Positions 1 to 9,250 of a stretch of 34,781 nucleotides of DNA are shown here, piece by piece. The position numbers and the translations under genes were made by a program. Positions within the stretch are counted from its first letter, which is position 1, and the number at the start of each line of letters is the position of its first letter. Origin of the DNA: Alphaproteobacteria bacterium (GTDB lineage: Bacteria; Pseudomonadota; Alphaproteobacteria; Rickettsiales; SXRF01); NCBI GenBank assembly GCA_009926845.1, contig RFOF01000005.1, positions 1 to 34,781 on the forward strand, given 5' to 3'. The notes beneath the pieces were generated by a model. It searched no databases. It worked only from the letters and a program-made list of their open reading frames with translations, and was not told where the DNA came from.

Positions 1-250
1 CCCCATCCACTTTTGAAAGTTCTTCTGGCGAAGCGTGGAGCACTTTGCCGAAGCTGCCGAACGCAGCGATAAGCGATTTTGCCAGCGGCTTCACATCACC
101 CATGGGCTTGGCGGGAAAAAGTATCATCTCCAGCAGTTCATAATCCGCGAGCGCAGCAGAGCCAGCGGTCAAAAAACGCTCGCGCAGCCGCGCCCTATGA
201 CCCACATGGTGCGGTTTTTTGGATTTTTCTGCTGTTAGAACGTCTGTCAT
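1..250 (-). CDS. radC: RadC family DNA repair protein, N-terminal part (runs off window edge)
   Basis: Minus strand from ATG at 250 reads MTDVLTAEKSKKPHHVGHRARLRERFLTAGSAALADYELLEMILFPAKPMGDVKPLAKSLIAAFGSFGKVLHASPEELSKVDG, matching the RadC N-terminal pattern GHRxRLRERF...DYELLE..LF....DVKPLAK.L...FGS. Not in the ORF track because it is open at the window edge. Confidence 0.88.
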   Translation of the reverse strand, partial: MTDVLTAEKSKKPHHVGHRARLRERFLTAGSAALADYELLEMILFPAKPMGDVKPLAKSLIAAFGSFGKVLHASPEELSKVDG

Positions 251-303
251 GGGCAATAATCTGCCATATTTCCCATGAACTTACCAGAAAAGATGCGTGT
301 CTG

Positions 304-885
304 TTAATCCCGCACTACCGCTGTTCCGGCGGCGTAGTCATGAATGCCGCGTTTTTTGCGGTTGAAGGCGACCATGAGCGGGTTGATGAGGTAAACCGCA
401 ATGGATAATACTACCCCACCCATAAGCATCGCATTCGAAAAAGGGGAATGCATTATTGAAAAAAGAATCAAGGCAATAACAATTGAGTGTAAATAATATT
501 TTGTCGCAACACGAATAAGAGATTGAACAATCCCAACCCTTTTACCTTCGCGCCCAATCACCTTTATACCCAGAATTTTTTTTCCTACGGTGGCTTGCAA
601 TGAAGAAGAAATCATCAACAGCTCATATATAGCCAGTATCACAGTGCAAATATTGCGCAATGGTACTTTATATAGCTTGAGAAAATCAGGCAAATCCATG
701 CTGACATAATCCAACTGTATTTTGGCTCCCAATAGATTCATGGAAAGCAAAAGGAATACAGGTCCATAGAAAATAATGCAGATAATAAGGGCATCAATTG
801 CACATGCGAGTAAACGCACCCAGAAACCTGCAAACTCCCATGTGGGAAGTGGTGTGGGTTTGGGCGGTTGCGGCTCTACACTCAT
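304..885 (-). CDS. RDD family membrane protein
   Basis: Several hydrophobic helices; 'FWVRLLACAIDALII', 'QATVGKKILGIKVIGREGKRVG' and a C-terminal 'KRGIHDYAAGTAVV' are RDD-type motifs. Confidence 0.8.
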   Translation of the reverse strand: MSVEPQPPKPTPLPTWEFAGFWVRLLACAIDALIICIIFYGPVFLLLSMNLLGAKIQLDYVSMDLPDFLKLYKVPLRNICTVILAIYELLMISSSLQATVGKKILGIKVIGREGKRVGIVQSLIRVATKYYLHSIVIALILFSIMHSPFSNAMLMGGVVLSIAVYLINPLMVAFNRKKRGIHDYAAGTAVVRD

Positions 886-888
886 CGC

Positions 889-1575
889 TTAATCCCTCGG
901 CAGTTGCCTGCGCTTGCGATCGGGGCGGACTTTGCGTTTAAGCTGGAACTCTTGCAGGCGGCGCGCGACATAATCATTGACCACATCGCCCATTTCGGCT
1001 TCTAGCCCACGATAATAATGGTCCGCGCCGTTGATGACCTGATAATCCACCTGATGGCCGAGCTTGGCGGCCAGTTTGCTCACGATGTCTTCTTGCACCA
1101 CATCATCCTTGCTGCCTTGGGTGATGATGCCCTGCGCAGGACATGGCGACAGGAACGAGAAATCATACAGGTTAGCAGGCGGAGAAATAGCGGCAAAACC
1201 CTCGATTTCTGGACGGCGCATGAGCAGCTGCATCGCAATCCACGCACCGAACGAAAAGCCAGCAACCCAGCAGGTAGGCGCATCAGGATTCTGCGTCTGC
1301 AGCCAGTCGAGCGCGGTGGCCGCGTCGGTCAGCTCGCCGATACCTTCATCATACTTGCCCTGCGATTTGCCGACGCCACGGAAATTAAAGCGCAGCACCG
1401 AAAAACCATTCTGCACAAAAATGTGATAGAGGCGATAAACGATTTTGTTGTTCATCGTGCCGCCATAGAGCGGGTGTGGGTGCAGCACCATCACCACCGG
1501 CGCGCCCTGCTGCTGACTTTGGTGATAACGGCCTTCGATGCGGCCTTCAGAGCCATTTATGATGATTTCAGGCAT
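889..1575 (-). CDS. alpha/beta hydrolase
   Basis: HPHPLYGGTMNNK, FNFRGVGKSQG, GFSFGAW nucleophile elbow, C-terminal GADHYYRG. Confidence 0.85.
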   Translation of the reverse strand: MPEIIINGSEGRIEGRYHQSQQQGAPVVMVLHPHPLYGGTMNNKIVYRLYHIFVQNGFSVLRFNFRGVGKSQGKYDEGIGELTDAATALDWLQTQNPDAPTCWVAGFSFGAWIAMQLLMRRPEIEGFAAISPPANLYDFSFLSPCPAQGIITQGSKDDVVQEDIVSKLAAKLGHQVDYQVINGADHYYRGLEAEMGDVVNDYVARRLQEFQLKRKVRPDRKRRQLPRD

Positions 1576-1597
1576 CTTGGACTTTCATTATAAATAA

Positions 1598-1689
1598 TAT
1601 CGTGGTAATCGTGGTGGCGTGGCAATCGTGATTCGTGTTTAGAAAATAACACGTTAACCACGGCTACCACGAATCACGTAACCACGATA
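1598..1689. repeat. imperfect palindrome made of degenerate CGTGGTAAT/CGTGATTCGTG units
   Basis: TATCGTGGTAATCGTGGTGGCGTGG...TTCGTGTTT / AACACGTTAACCACGGCTACCACGAATCACGTAACCACGATA, between divergent genes. Confidence 0.7.
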
Positions 1690-1721
1690 AAGAAACATCC
1701 TTATAGTAAATTAGTGCCTCC

Positions 1722-2426
1722 ATGTTCAAGACAATTGTGAATGATATTGATTCCATCTTCGCCCGCGACCCCGCAGCACACTCGCGGCTGGAAGTGTTTT
1801 TATGCTATCCGGGCATCCACGCCATGCTGTTTCACCGCGCCGCAAACTGGCTCTGGCGCAAGGGTTGGCGCGTGTGTGGGCGCTTTGTTTCCTCCACTGG
1901 CCGCTTTTTCACCGGCATCGAAATTCACCCCGGCGCCACCATCGGCAAGCGCTTCTTTATCGACCATGGCATGGGCGTGGTCATTGGCGAAACGGCCAAA
2001 ATTGGCGATGATGTGACGATTTATCACGACGTCACCCTCGGCGGCACCTCGCTTTCCAAGGGAATCCGCCACCCGCAAATTGGCAACAACGTCATTATCG
2101 GCGCGGGCGCGCAGCTCCTTGGCCCTATTTCCGTGGGCGACAATGCGCGCGTGGGCAGCAACGCGGTGGTGGTCAAAGATGTGCCAGCGGATGTGAGCGT
2201 GGTCGGCATCCCTGCCCGCCCGGTCAACGAAGACCCACCAGCTACCAAGCAAGACCACGCCATCTTCACCGCCTATGGAACGCCATGCGACGAAAATGTT
2301 GACCCCGTGCTGCACATGCTCGAGCAAATGCATGGCGAAATCAAAACCCTGCAAACCCGCATCGGCGAACTGGAATCTGAAAATTCGGAACTGGCGGGCA
2401 CTGCCAAAAATTGGGAAAGCAAATGA
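1722..2426 (+). CDS. cysE: serine O-acetyltransferase
   Basis: Left-handed beta-helix hexapeptides; [46 protein letters not shown]. Confidence 0.93.
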   Translation: MFKTIVNDIDSIFARDPAAHSRLEVFLCYPGIHAMLFHRAANWLWRKGWRVCGRFVSSTGRFFTGIEIHPGATIGKRFFIDHGMGVVIGETAKIGDDVTIYHDVTLGGTSLSKGIRHPQIGNNVIIGAGAQLLGPISVGDNARVGSNAVVVKDVPADVSVVGIPARPVNEDPPATKQDHAIFTAYGTPCDENVDPVLHMLEQMHGEIKTLQTRIGELESENSELAGTAKNWESK

Positions 2427-2438
2427 GGAATTTTCTTA

Positions 2439-2505
2439 TTGTCATTCCTGCGAAAGCAGGAATCCTAAATTGCCTACAAGATCCCTGCTTTCGCAGGGAT
2501 GACAA
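2439..2505. repeat. dispersed palindromic element, GTCATTCCTGCGAAAGCAGGAATCC type
   Basis: ttgtcattcctgcgaaagcaggaatcc ... atccctgctttcgcagggatgacaa. Confidence 0.85.
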
Positions 2506-2517
2506 GGGTGTTGGGTT

Positions 2518-2961
2518 ATGATTCTCGGAACCAAAGCACGATATGCCGTGATGGCGATGGTGGATCTGGCGGGGCGCGACAGCGCAGCGCCGGTGACGCT
2601 AGCTGGGCTCGCCGATTCGCAGGAAATCACCCTGCCCTATCTAGAGCAGATTTTTTCTAAACTGAAACAGGCGGGGCTTGTGACTTCCGTGCGCGGGCCA
2701 GGTGGCGGCTATGTTTTGGCTAATTCCTCTGATAAAATCACCATCGCGCAGATTGTCGAAGCAGTGGAAGAATCCATCCAGATGACCCGCTGCGCCAAGG
2801 AATCTGGTGGTTGCATGTCCAGCAAAGCCAAATGCCTCACCCATGATTTATGGGACGGGCTTGGAAAACAGATCCATGACTATCTCAGCGGGATAACGCT
2901 CGCGGATGTGCGGGGGCAAAAAAATGTCATGCCAGCGAAGGCTGGCATCCACGCCTGCTAA
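2518..2961 (+). CDS. iscR: Rrf2 family [2Fe-2S] regulator, IscR-like
   Basis: MILGTKARYAVMAMVDLA..., GPGGGYVLA, cysteine cluster TRCAKESGGCMSSKAKCLTHDLW. The last ~12 residues (NVMPAKAGIHAC) come from a palindromic repeat. Confidence 0.87.
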   Translation: MILGTKARYAVMAMVDLAGRDSAAPVTLAGLADSQEITLPYLEQIFSKLKQAGLVTSVRGPGGGYVLANSSDKITIAQIVEAVEESIQMTRCAKESGGCMSSKAKCLTHDLWDGLGKQIHDYLSGITLADVRGQKNVMPAKAGIHAC

Positions 2962-3006
2962 AATACGGACTGTAAAAACGTGGATACCGGCCTACGCCGG
3001 TATGAC
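2926..3006. repeat. dispersed palindromic element overlapping the 3' end of iscR, between convergent genes
   Basis: gtcatgccagcgaaggctggcatcc ... ggataccggcctacgccggtatgac. Confidence 0.85.
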
Positions 3007-3007
3007 A

Positions 3008-4243
3008 CTATATTTTCTTCGCAATTCTACTTGCCACTTCGGCGATGAAGCCCTCGGTGGTAAGCCCCCCAGGGCCGCTGAGGTCGCGGGTGCCTTTGCC
3101 GCCCGCCATGGCTTCTGACATAGAAGCATACATATTCGCAGTGAACGCTTTGATTTTCGCCTCATCCGCGCCGCCAGCCAGCGTTGCCGAGTGGTCTATG
3201 GCGCCGCGCAGCGCAAACACCATGCCGATGGGGTTTACGGACGTTTCTTTGCCCGCTTTCATCGCGTGATATTGATCGGAAATGGTGCCGTGCGAAGCTT
3301 CAAATTCCATGATCTTGCTGCCGTCGGGCTTGACGCCCGTCAGCGCGGAGGAAATAAAGCCCGGTGATTTATAGATTTGTGCCTGTAGGTCAGTGAAAAT
3401 GTCGCCATCATAATTATGCGCAACCATCGAGAAGCCGCCCTCGCGCCATGCGGCCATTTTCATCACGCCGTCATCGGTGAGCAAATGGCGCAGATCGCCG
3501 CCTGTCTTGGCCAGCAGGCCTTTATCGGCGAATTGTTGTTTGTAGTTTGCATCGAACACATCTTTCATGATGCGCCAGAAATCTTCCTGCCATTTGAACA
3601 CGGTTTTTTTGGTAGTGACATACGGCGTCACACCCGCTTCCAGCGAGCGTTTGAAGAAATGGTGGGCGAGCTGTTCTACGTTATCCAGCGGGTTATGATA
3701 GGTCACAACGGCGTTGAGCTTGTCGCTCAGTTTGCGTTCATCCACGATGGTTTCCTTGCCGGATGCGTCGGTGTGAATGGTTTTGACATTGCCCGCGCCG
3801 AGCATTTTTGCGCCCGCGCCATATTCCCCGCCCACGGCATGGCGGCAGAAAAGCACAGGTTTGGCATAGCCCATTTGCGACTCAAGGCCGGGGATGACGA
3901 TGGTGTCGCGGTCAATGGAAAAACCGTTCCACGCCATGCGCATTTTGCCGTTGGGGCTGCCCAGCGGCTTTTTCAGCCCCATTTCTTTCATCTGGTCAGC
4001 GGTTGGCGTGATGGTCGGCTCTTTAAAAATAGCGCCCACAGCCGTTCCCGCAGCGATCGCGTCGGCCAGAATCTTATCATCCGTTTCGTCGCGCTTGGCG
4101 CACGACAGGTCAAAAAACTGCCAGTTTTTAGTGTCTAGATAAGGCTCGATCCACTGGGCCAGCACCAGTTTCATCACTTCGCGGGTCATTTCTTCGCCCG
4201 AGATATAAACCATGGCGGGAGCAGTTATTTTATTTGTCGTCAT
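3008..4243 (-). CDS. icd: NADP-dependent isocitrate dehydrogenase, eukaryotic-like class
   Basis: MVYISGEEMTREVMKLVLAQWIEPYLD, RDETDDKI, SPNGKMRMAWNG, AHNYDGDIFTDLQAQ, FEASHGTISDQYHAMKAGKETSVNPIG. Confidence 0.85.
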   Translation of the reverse strand: MTTNKITAPAMVYISGEEMTREVMKLVLAQWIEPYLDTKNWQFFDLSCAKRDETDDKILADAIAAGTAVGAIFKEPTITPTADQMKEMGLKKPLGSPNGKMRMAWNGFSIDRDTIVIPGLESQMGYAKPVLFCRHAVGGEYGAGAKMLGAGNVKTIHTDASGKETIVDERKLSDKLNAVVTYHNPLDNVEQLAHHFFKRSLEAGVTPYVTTKKTVFKWQEDFWRIMKDVFDANYKQQFADKGLLAKTGGDLRHLLTDDGVMKMAAWREGGFSMVAHNYDGDIFTDLQAQIYKSPGFISSALTGVKPDGSKIMEFEASHGTISDQYHAMKAGKETSVNPIGMVFALRGAIDHSATLAGGADEAKIKAFTANMYASMSEAMAGGKGTRDLSGPGGLTTEGFIAEVASRIAKKI

Positions 4244-4457
4244 GTAAATGCCTCATTTTAGAAGTGAAAAATCATTATCCGCCGCCATCTTGCTCGAAAA
4301 ACCTTAATTTTTCTCTAATGATTTTGCTGATTTACTTGCGCTTGTGTATTCATAAGAATATTTTTTGACATAGAAACACCTCCAACAACTGATTGATCCG
4401 CTTGACTTTTGGCCATTTGGCGGCATAGTTGGCGGCTTGTAAAATCAAGAGAATCCA

Positions 4458-7256
4458 ATGAAAACCCTACCCAAATCCTACGAACATAAAGAACGCGAAG
4501 CCCACTGGCAGAAACACTGGGTGGAGAGCGGCACCTACAACTTCAAGAACGACCAGCCGCGCGAACAGACCTTCGTCATCGACACCCCGCCGCCCACCGT
4601 TTCGGGCATTCTCCATATGGGCCACATCTTCAGCTACACGCAGGCGGACTTCATCGCCCGCTACCAACGCATGAGCGGCAAAGACGTTTTCTACCCCATG
4701 GGATTCGACGATAACGGCCTGCCGACCGAGCGCCTCGTGGAAAAAACTTTGGGCATCAAGGGGAGCAACATGCCCCGCGCCGAGTTCATCGAGAAGTGTA
4801 AAATCGTCGTCAAAGAGGCCGAGGACGAGTTCAGGCGCTTGTTTAAAAGCGCTGCCTTAAGTGTTGATTGGAATCAAGAATATCAGACAATTAATGATGA
4901 CGTCTGCACCCTCTCGCAAGCCTCGTTCATCGACCTGATGAAAAAGGGCGAAGCCTATCGCGACTTCCGCCCAACCTATTGGGACTGGGTGGACCAGACC
5001 GCCATCGCGCAGGCGGAAATCGAGAATAAAGAAATGCCCGGCGTGATGAACGAGATCGAGTTCACACTGGAAGATGGCTCGCCATTAGTGATTATGACGA
5101 CCCGCCCTGAATTGCTCGGCGCGTGTGTGGCCGTGATGTATCACCCGGAGGATGCGAACGCCGCGAAATACAAAGGCAAAACTGCCACCACCCCGCTATT
5201 TGGCGTGAAAGTGCCGATGATAGCAGACGAAGCGGTGGAACGCGAGAAAGGCACCGGCATCGTTATGTGCTGCACCTTTGGTGATGACACGGATAAAGAG
5301 TGGGCAAGACAGTACAAACTAAAGATACGCCCAATTTTACAAAAAGATGGGAAATGCAGAGTTTTTTATGTTCCGCATCCCTCCTCTGATGAAATCATCG
5401 GCATACAGTTCATTTTAGATATAGGTGATGAATACCTACCTAAAGCCGCATCTGGGATGACCATGACCCTGAGTGATACAGAAATCAATGCGGAAAACTG
5501 TATTAGTGTGGAACGCGCTATAACAGCTTTTCAGGCTATAGAAGGCCTCAAACCCAAACAGGCCAACGCAAAAATCATCGAGCTGCTGCAAGCTGAAGGC
5601 AAGCTGCTGAAACAAACGCCGATGACGCACACCGTCAAATGCGCCGAGCGCTCCGGCACGCCGATTGAAATCATCCCCACCCATCAATGGTTCATCCGCA
5701 TCGTCGACAAAAAAGAAGCGCTGCTGGCCAAGGGCGAGCAGTGCAACTGGAACCCGGAATATATGCGCATCCGCCTGAATCAGTGGATCGAAGGGCTGAA
5801 AGAAGACTGGTGCATTTCGCGCCAGCGTTTCTTCGGCATCCCCTTCCCTGTATGGTATTCCAAACGCGCGGGCGAAGAAGGCAAAGTACTTTTTGCAGAT
5901 TTTGACCAGTTACCGATTGACCCGCAAATAGGCCTGCCTAAAGGCTACAGCCGCGAAGAAGTCACCGCCGATATGGATGTGATGGACACATGGGCAACTT
6001 CGTCCATCAGCCCGCAGCTTTCGGCCAAAGGCATCTGCAAGGATTTTGCCATCGACAAAACGCGCTACCAAAAACTCTTCCCCGCCGACCTGCGCCCGCA
6101 AGCGCACGAGATCATCCGCACCTGGGCGTTCTACACGATTGTCAAAGCGCACCTGCACGAGAACACGATTCCGTGGAAAAACCTGATGATCTCCGGCTGG
6201 TGCTTGGCTGCTGACAAAACCAAAATGAGCAAGTCCAAGGGCAACGTGGTCACCCCCGTGGCACTGATTGAAGAAAAAGGCACCGACGCGGTGCGCTATT
6301 GGGCGTCCACCTCGCGCCTTGGCGCCGACACCGCATTCTCAGAAGACCTGCTCAAAATTGGCCGAAAATTGGTCAATAAAATATGGAATGCGAGCCAATT
6401 TGCCGCAATTAACCTGAATAAAATCGCGGGCACGCCAACCACCGCTAGCGCCGATGTGAAATCAGGGAAAATAACCGAAGCGCTTGACCTCTGGATTCTC
6501 TCGCGCCTGCAAAAAACGGTAGCCAAAGCCACCGAGCAGTTTGAAGCGCTGGAATATTGCGATGCACGCGTGGCGATTGAGGATTTCTTCTGGAATGATT
6601 TCTGCGACAACTATCTGGAACTCGTCAAAACCCGCGCCTATGACGATGCATCCGCTGGTCAACAATCGGCGCTCTACGCGCTGTATCACTGCTTGGATGC
6701 GATTTTGCGCCTGTTTGCGCCGTTCGTTCCGCACATCACCGAAGAACTCTACAGCCATATTTTTGATGAGAAATATGCCGCTTCCGGTTCGCTCCATGCC
6801 CGCGGCCAGTGGCCCCGCACCGTGGATTATCCGGTCAATGATGAAGCTGAACTTTCCGGCATGGCAGCGGTCGATGTGCTGAACATCATCCGCAAAGCAA
6901 AGTCTGAAGCGGGCGTGTCGATTAAATTCCCTGTGCTCAAAGTGGAAGTGTTGGTGAAAAGTGCGGATGTTTCATGGGCGCATCTGGCGCGTGTTCTAGA
7001 CGATGTGAAATCCGCAGGAACAGCAGACACAATCATCGAAGGTGCGGGCGAAACTTACGTTTCCGACAAAGGCTGGTTCGCTGTGAACGTCACACTTGCA
7101 AAAGTCGAAGAGCAACGCCGCAACCCCGACCAAAAAGAAAACGAAAAGCTGGACGGCAAAAACATTGTGCATGGGCCGGGCAGCCCTGACCTCAGCAAGC
7201 ATGTGGTCAAAGTGCAGGTAAATAGCCTGCCGGATTCACTGCAACGTCAAAAATAG
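4458..7256 (+). CDS. valS: valyl-tRNA synthetase, Rickettsia/archaeal-like type
   Basis: PPPTVSGILHMGH (HIGH), KMSKSKGN (KMSKS), YPMGFDDNGLPTERLVEK, TTRPELL and CERSGTP/DWCISRQRFFGIPFPVW-type motifs. Confidence 0.93.
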   Translation: MKTLPKSYEHKEREAHWQKHWVESGTYNFKNDQPREQTFVIDTPPPTVSGILHMGHIFSYTQADFIARYQRMSGKDVFYPMGFDDNGLPTERLVEKTLGIKGSNMPRAEFIEKCKIVVKEAEDEFRRLFKSAALSVDWNQEYQTINDDVCTLSQASFIDLMKKGEAYRDFRPTYWDWVDQTAIAQAEIENKEMPGVMNEIEFTLEDGSPLVIMTTRPELLGACVAVMYHPEDANAAKYKGKTATTPLFGVKVPMIADEAVEREKGTGIVMCCTFGDDTDKEWARQYKLKIRPILQKDGKCRVFYVPHPSSDEIIGIQFILDIGDEYLPKAASGMTMTLSDTEINAENCISVERAITAFQAIEGLKPKQANAKIIELLQAEGKLLKQTPMTHTVKCAERSGTPIEIIPTHQWFIRIVDKKEALLAKGEQCNWNPEYMRIRLNQWIEGLKEDWCISRQRFFGIPFPVWYSKRAGEEGKVLFADFDQLPIDPQIGLPKGYSREEVTADMDVMDTWATSSISPQLSAKGICKDFAIDKTRYQKLFPADLRPQAHEIIRTWAFYTIVKAHLHENTIPWKNLMISGWCLAADKTKMSKSKGNVVTPVALIEEKGTDAVRYWASTSRLGADTAFSEDLLKIGRKLVNKIWNASQFAAINLNKIAGTPTTASADVKSGKITEALDLWILSRLQKTVAKATEQFEALEYCDARVAIEDFFWNDFCDNYLELVKTRAYDDASAGQQSALYALYHCLDAILRLFAPFVPHITEELYSHIFDEKYAASGSLHARGQWPRTVDYPVNDEAELSGMAAVDVLNIIRKAKSEAGVSIKFPVLKVEVLVKSADVSWAHLARVLDDVKSAGTADTIIEGAGETYVSDKGWFAVNVTLAKVEEQRRNPDQKENEKLDGKNIVHGPGSPDLSKHVVKVQVNSLPDSLQRQK

Positions 7257-7263
7257 GGCGAAT

Positions 7264-7566
7264 ATGGGTGCGGATGATAGCGATTTCATGCAAAATTTAC
7301 CGCATTACCGTATGAAATATAACGCGGAAAAGAAAATCCACGTGTATTTTGTGCCCGCTCACGACACTGCAAAAAACGAAAAAATGTATTTTTATGTCGT
7401 TGCCAGCGAGATGCTGCACGACGAGACTATGCGTTGCCTGAAACACGGCGATATCCCTTATTTTGCCGTGGTGGTGGAAAAGGGCTATGGCCAACCTGAT
7501 GCCACCGTGAAAGATAAAATCAAAGCCTATTATGGTTTTGATCACGATGCGTGCGAAAGCGCCTAA
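7264..7566 (+). CDS. hypothetical protein; paralogue of the 25604..25966 product
   Basis: Starts 8 nt after valS. Shares the pattern YV...(K)xGxxPxxxx(V/I)VxExGxGxP...(V/E)KxKxxxxYGFxHDA with 25604..25966. Confidence 0.7.
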   Translation: MGADDSDFMQNLPHYRMKYNAEKKIHVYFVPAHDTAKNEKMYFYVVASEMLHDETMRCLKHGDIPYFAVVVEKGYGQPDATVKDKIKAYYGFDHDACESA

Positions 7567-7568
7567 AT

Positions 7569-8003
7569 CTACTGTTGAAACATCATCATTTCCGCCATGC
7601 GCCTACGCGAAAGCCCTGCCAGTTTTTTTCCACCTGCTTTATCCCAGCGCAGAAATTCCTTCGCGGCGCCTGCATAATCGCCTGCATTTAATTTTCGAAG
7701 CAGCGTGGAGCGGGCAAGCGCCCCCGCGCCGAGATTGAACACAAAACTCACCAGCGCATCAAATTGCCCCTGCGATAAATCACAGCCCGCCAAGCGGCAA
7801 ACCGCCCTCTCCGCCTCACCCACATCCTGCAAAAGCAATGCTCCGGCTTTTTGAGAAGATACCCCATTGGGGTATATCTCCCCATCTGCCAACACATGCC
7901 CATAACCAATCGTGCCTTTTCCAGCCGGGCATATATATGCCCGCGCCGAAAACCCCTCAAACTCTTTGATGAGAGTGAGCCCCCGCTCCGAAATCAGCAT
8001 CAT
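7569..8003 (-). CDS. GH24 phage-type lysozyme / endolysin
   Basis: LTLIKEFEGFSARAYICPAGKGTIGYGH (E-x8-C-x5-T active-site pattern as in R21/P22-like lysozymes), FDALVSFVFNLGAGAL..STLLRKLNAGDY. Confidence 0.9.
   Translation of the reverse strand: MMLISERGLTLIKEFEGFSARAYICPAGKGTIGYGHVLADGEIYPNGVSSQKAGALLLQDVGEAERAVCRLAGCDLSQGQFDALVSFVFNLGAGALARSTLLRKLNAGDYAGAAKEFLRWDKAGGKKLAGLSRRRMAEMMMFQQ
7859..7875. repeat. 17-bp palindrome ATACCCC-ATT-GGGGTAT
   Basis: Within the lysozyme gene; 7-3-7 architecture. Confidence 0.8.
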
Positions 8004-8272
8004 TTCCGAATCAATTTATCGGTCAGGTGGTCGAGCTGCTGGCGCACGGTGAGCAGGTTCTGCTTCATGAAATCTAGCCGCTCCTCCAGCCGTGCAAATT
8101 TTTCATTCACCTGACTGGTCTCCACCGTCAGGCTTTCGAGCTGATTCACGCGCGCATCCAGCTGCGTTGCCCAGATGATGGCACCCAGAATTTGCAAGGC
8201 GAGCATGATGATGACCGCCATCGGAATGCGCTTATCAAAGCGCCAATGTTCCTGCCTCATAGCGCATACCAA
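8000..8272 (-). CDS. small membrane protein, one TM helix plus coiled coil; XhlA/holin-like candidate
   Basis: IPMAVIIMLALQILGAIIWATQ followed by heptad-rich LESLTVETSQVNEKFARLEERLDFMKQNLLTVRQQLDHLTDKL. Overlaps the lysozyme start and the DUF2793 gene end. Confidence 0.6.
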   Translation of the reverse strand: MVCAMRQEHWRFDKRIPMAVIIMLALQILGAIIWATQLDARVNQLESLTVETSQVNEKFARLEERLDFMKQNLLTVRQQLDHLTDKLIRK

Positions 8273-9183
8273 TTGGTTGAGGTAGTGGCGAAAAAAAGTT
8301 TGCGTGAATCTGCTGCAACGCTGATTGCAGTATTTGCAGCCAGTGCGTTGATGCTGTGGCTGCTGGCAGGATAGACATTAACCGCATTTGCCCCTTGATT
8401 GGCGATGAGCAGCAATTCGCCAGCTTCGGGTGCAGACAAGCGAACCCCCTGCCCGCTGGAAACGGTTGCAATATGGTTGATGGATTTAGAAAGCGCTGTA
8501 GCATCACCTTGCGCGCTACCCGCCGCGCTGATGCCGGTGGCGATAGATTTAAGCGCCATGCGTCCCGTAGCGGCAATGATCTTTAGCGCGTCAAACCATG
8601 TTGAGCCATCGGGCGATACCTTCAGGGTGAAATTATCGTCGCCCACCGTGCCAAATTCCGCGCGACCAGAAAAGCCCGTCTGATAAAGGAAAGAGGCTGT
8701 TTCGCCCGATGTATTCTTATTGAGTTTAGCCTGTATTCCATGGCCATTGTGATTGAGTAAAATTGCATCACTAGAAACAGAAAATTTATTTGTAGCATCC
8801 GCAGTGGCATTCACGCCAAGTTTTGCAAGATTCGCAAACTCGGTCGGGTTATAGGTTTTTACCCACGCCGCACCATCGAACGTATAAAAAACATCCTCGT
8901 TATTTACCCATAGCGACATACCCTCCTGGGGTATAATAAATCGCCAAACCTGGTCAAAATAGGTGATGTGCCCTGCGTGCCCCGCCCAATCGCCCGTGGG
9001 GGATGCAGCCACAATATACACATCACCGCTGGCGGGAGTGCTGGGCGGCGCTGCTGTGGTTCGGCTTTTTGCGCCGGTGTTCATGAGTGCGTCGATACGC
9101 ATAAGCGCAGCGTTGACCGTCACTTCTTTTTGCGCCTGCGATTGCTCGACAAGCGGAATGACCAGATTATTCGTGGTTGCCAT
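8257..9183 (-). CDS. DUF2793 domain protein, GTA/phage fibre- or head-spike-like
   Basis: N-terminus NNLVIPLVEQSQAQKEVTVNAALMRIDALMN...PPSTPASGDVYIVAASPTGDWAGHAGHITYFDQVWRFIIPQEGMSLWV is typical of DUF2793. Confidence 0.85.
   Translation of the reverse strand: MATTNNLVIPLVEQSQAQKEVTVNAALMRIDALMNTGAKSRTTAAPPSTPASGDVYIVAASPTGDWAGHAGHITYFDQVWRFIIPQEGMSLWVNNEDVFYTFDGAAWVKTYNPTEFANLAKLGVNATADATNKFSVSSDAILLNHNGHGIQAKLNKNTSGETASFLYQTGFSGRAEFGTVGDDNFTLKVSPDGSTWFDALKIIAATGRMALKSIATGISAAGSAQGDATALSKSINHIATVSSGQGVRLSAPEAGELLLIANQGANAVNVYPASSHSINALAANTAISVAADSRKLFFATTSTNWYAL
8918..8934. repeat. 17-bp palindrome ATACCCT-CCT-GGGGTAT
   Basis: Within the DUF2793 gene. Confidence 0.8.
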
Positions 9184-9250
9184 AAAGACTCCTGATGAAA
9201 ATGATGGTAAAATGCGCGATACACGCTAGAATTTTGCAATTGTAGAAAGG

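Noticed and set aside
35-408. Plus-strand ORFs 35..238 and 79..408
   Set aside because: Antisense to the radC N-terminal coding sequence and the RDD gene end; no family resemblance.
1018-1593. Long plus-strand ORFs opposite the alpha/beta hydrolase
   Set aside because: Shadow ORFs of a well-supported gene.
1800-2354. Minus-strand 184-aa ORF opposite cysE
   Set aside because: Shadow ORF; cysE on the other strand has clear hexapeptide repeats.
3416-4138. Plus-strand 240-aa ORF opposite icd
   Set aside because: Shadow ORF of a clear housekeeping gene.
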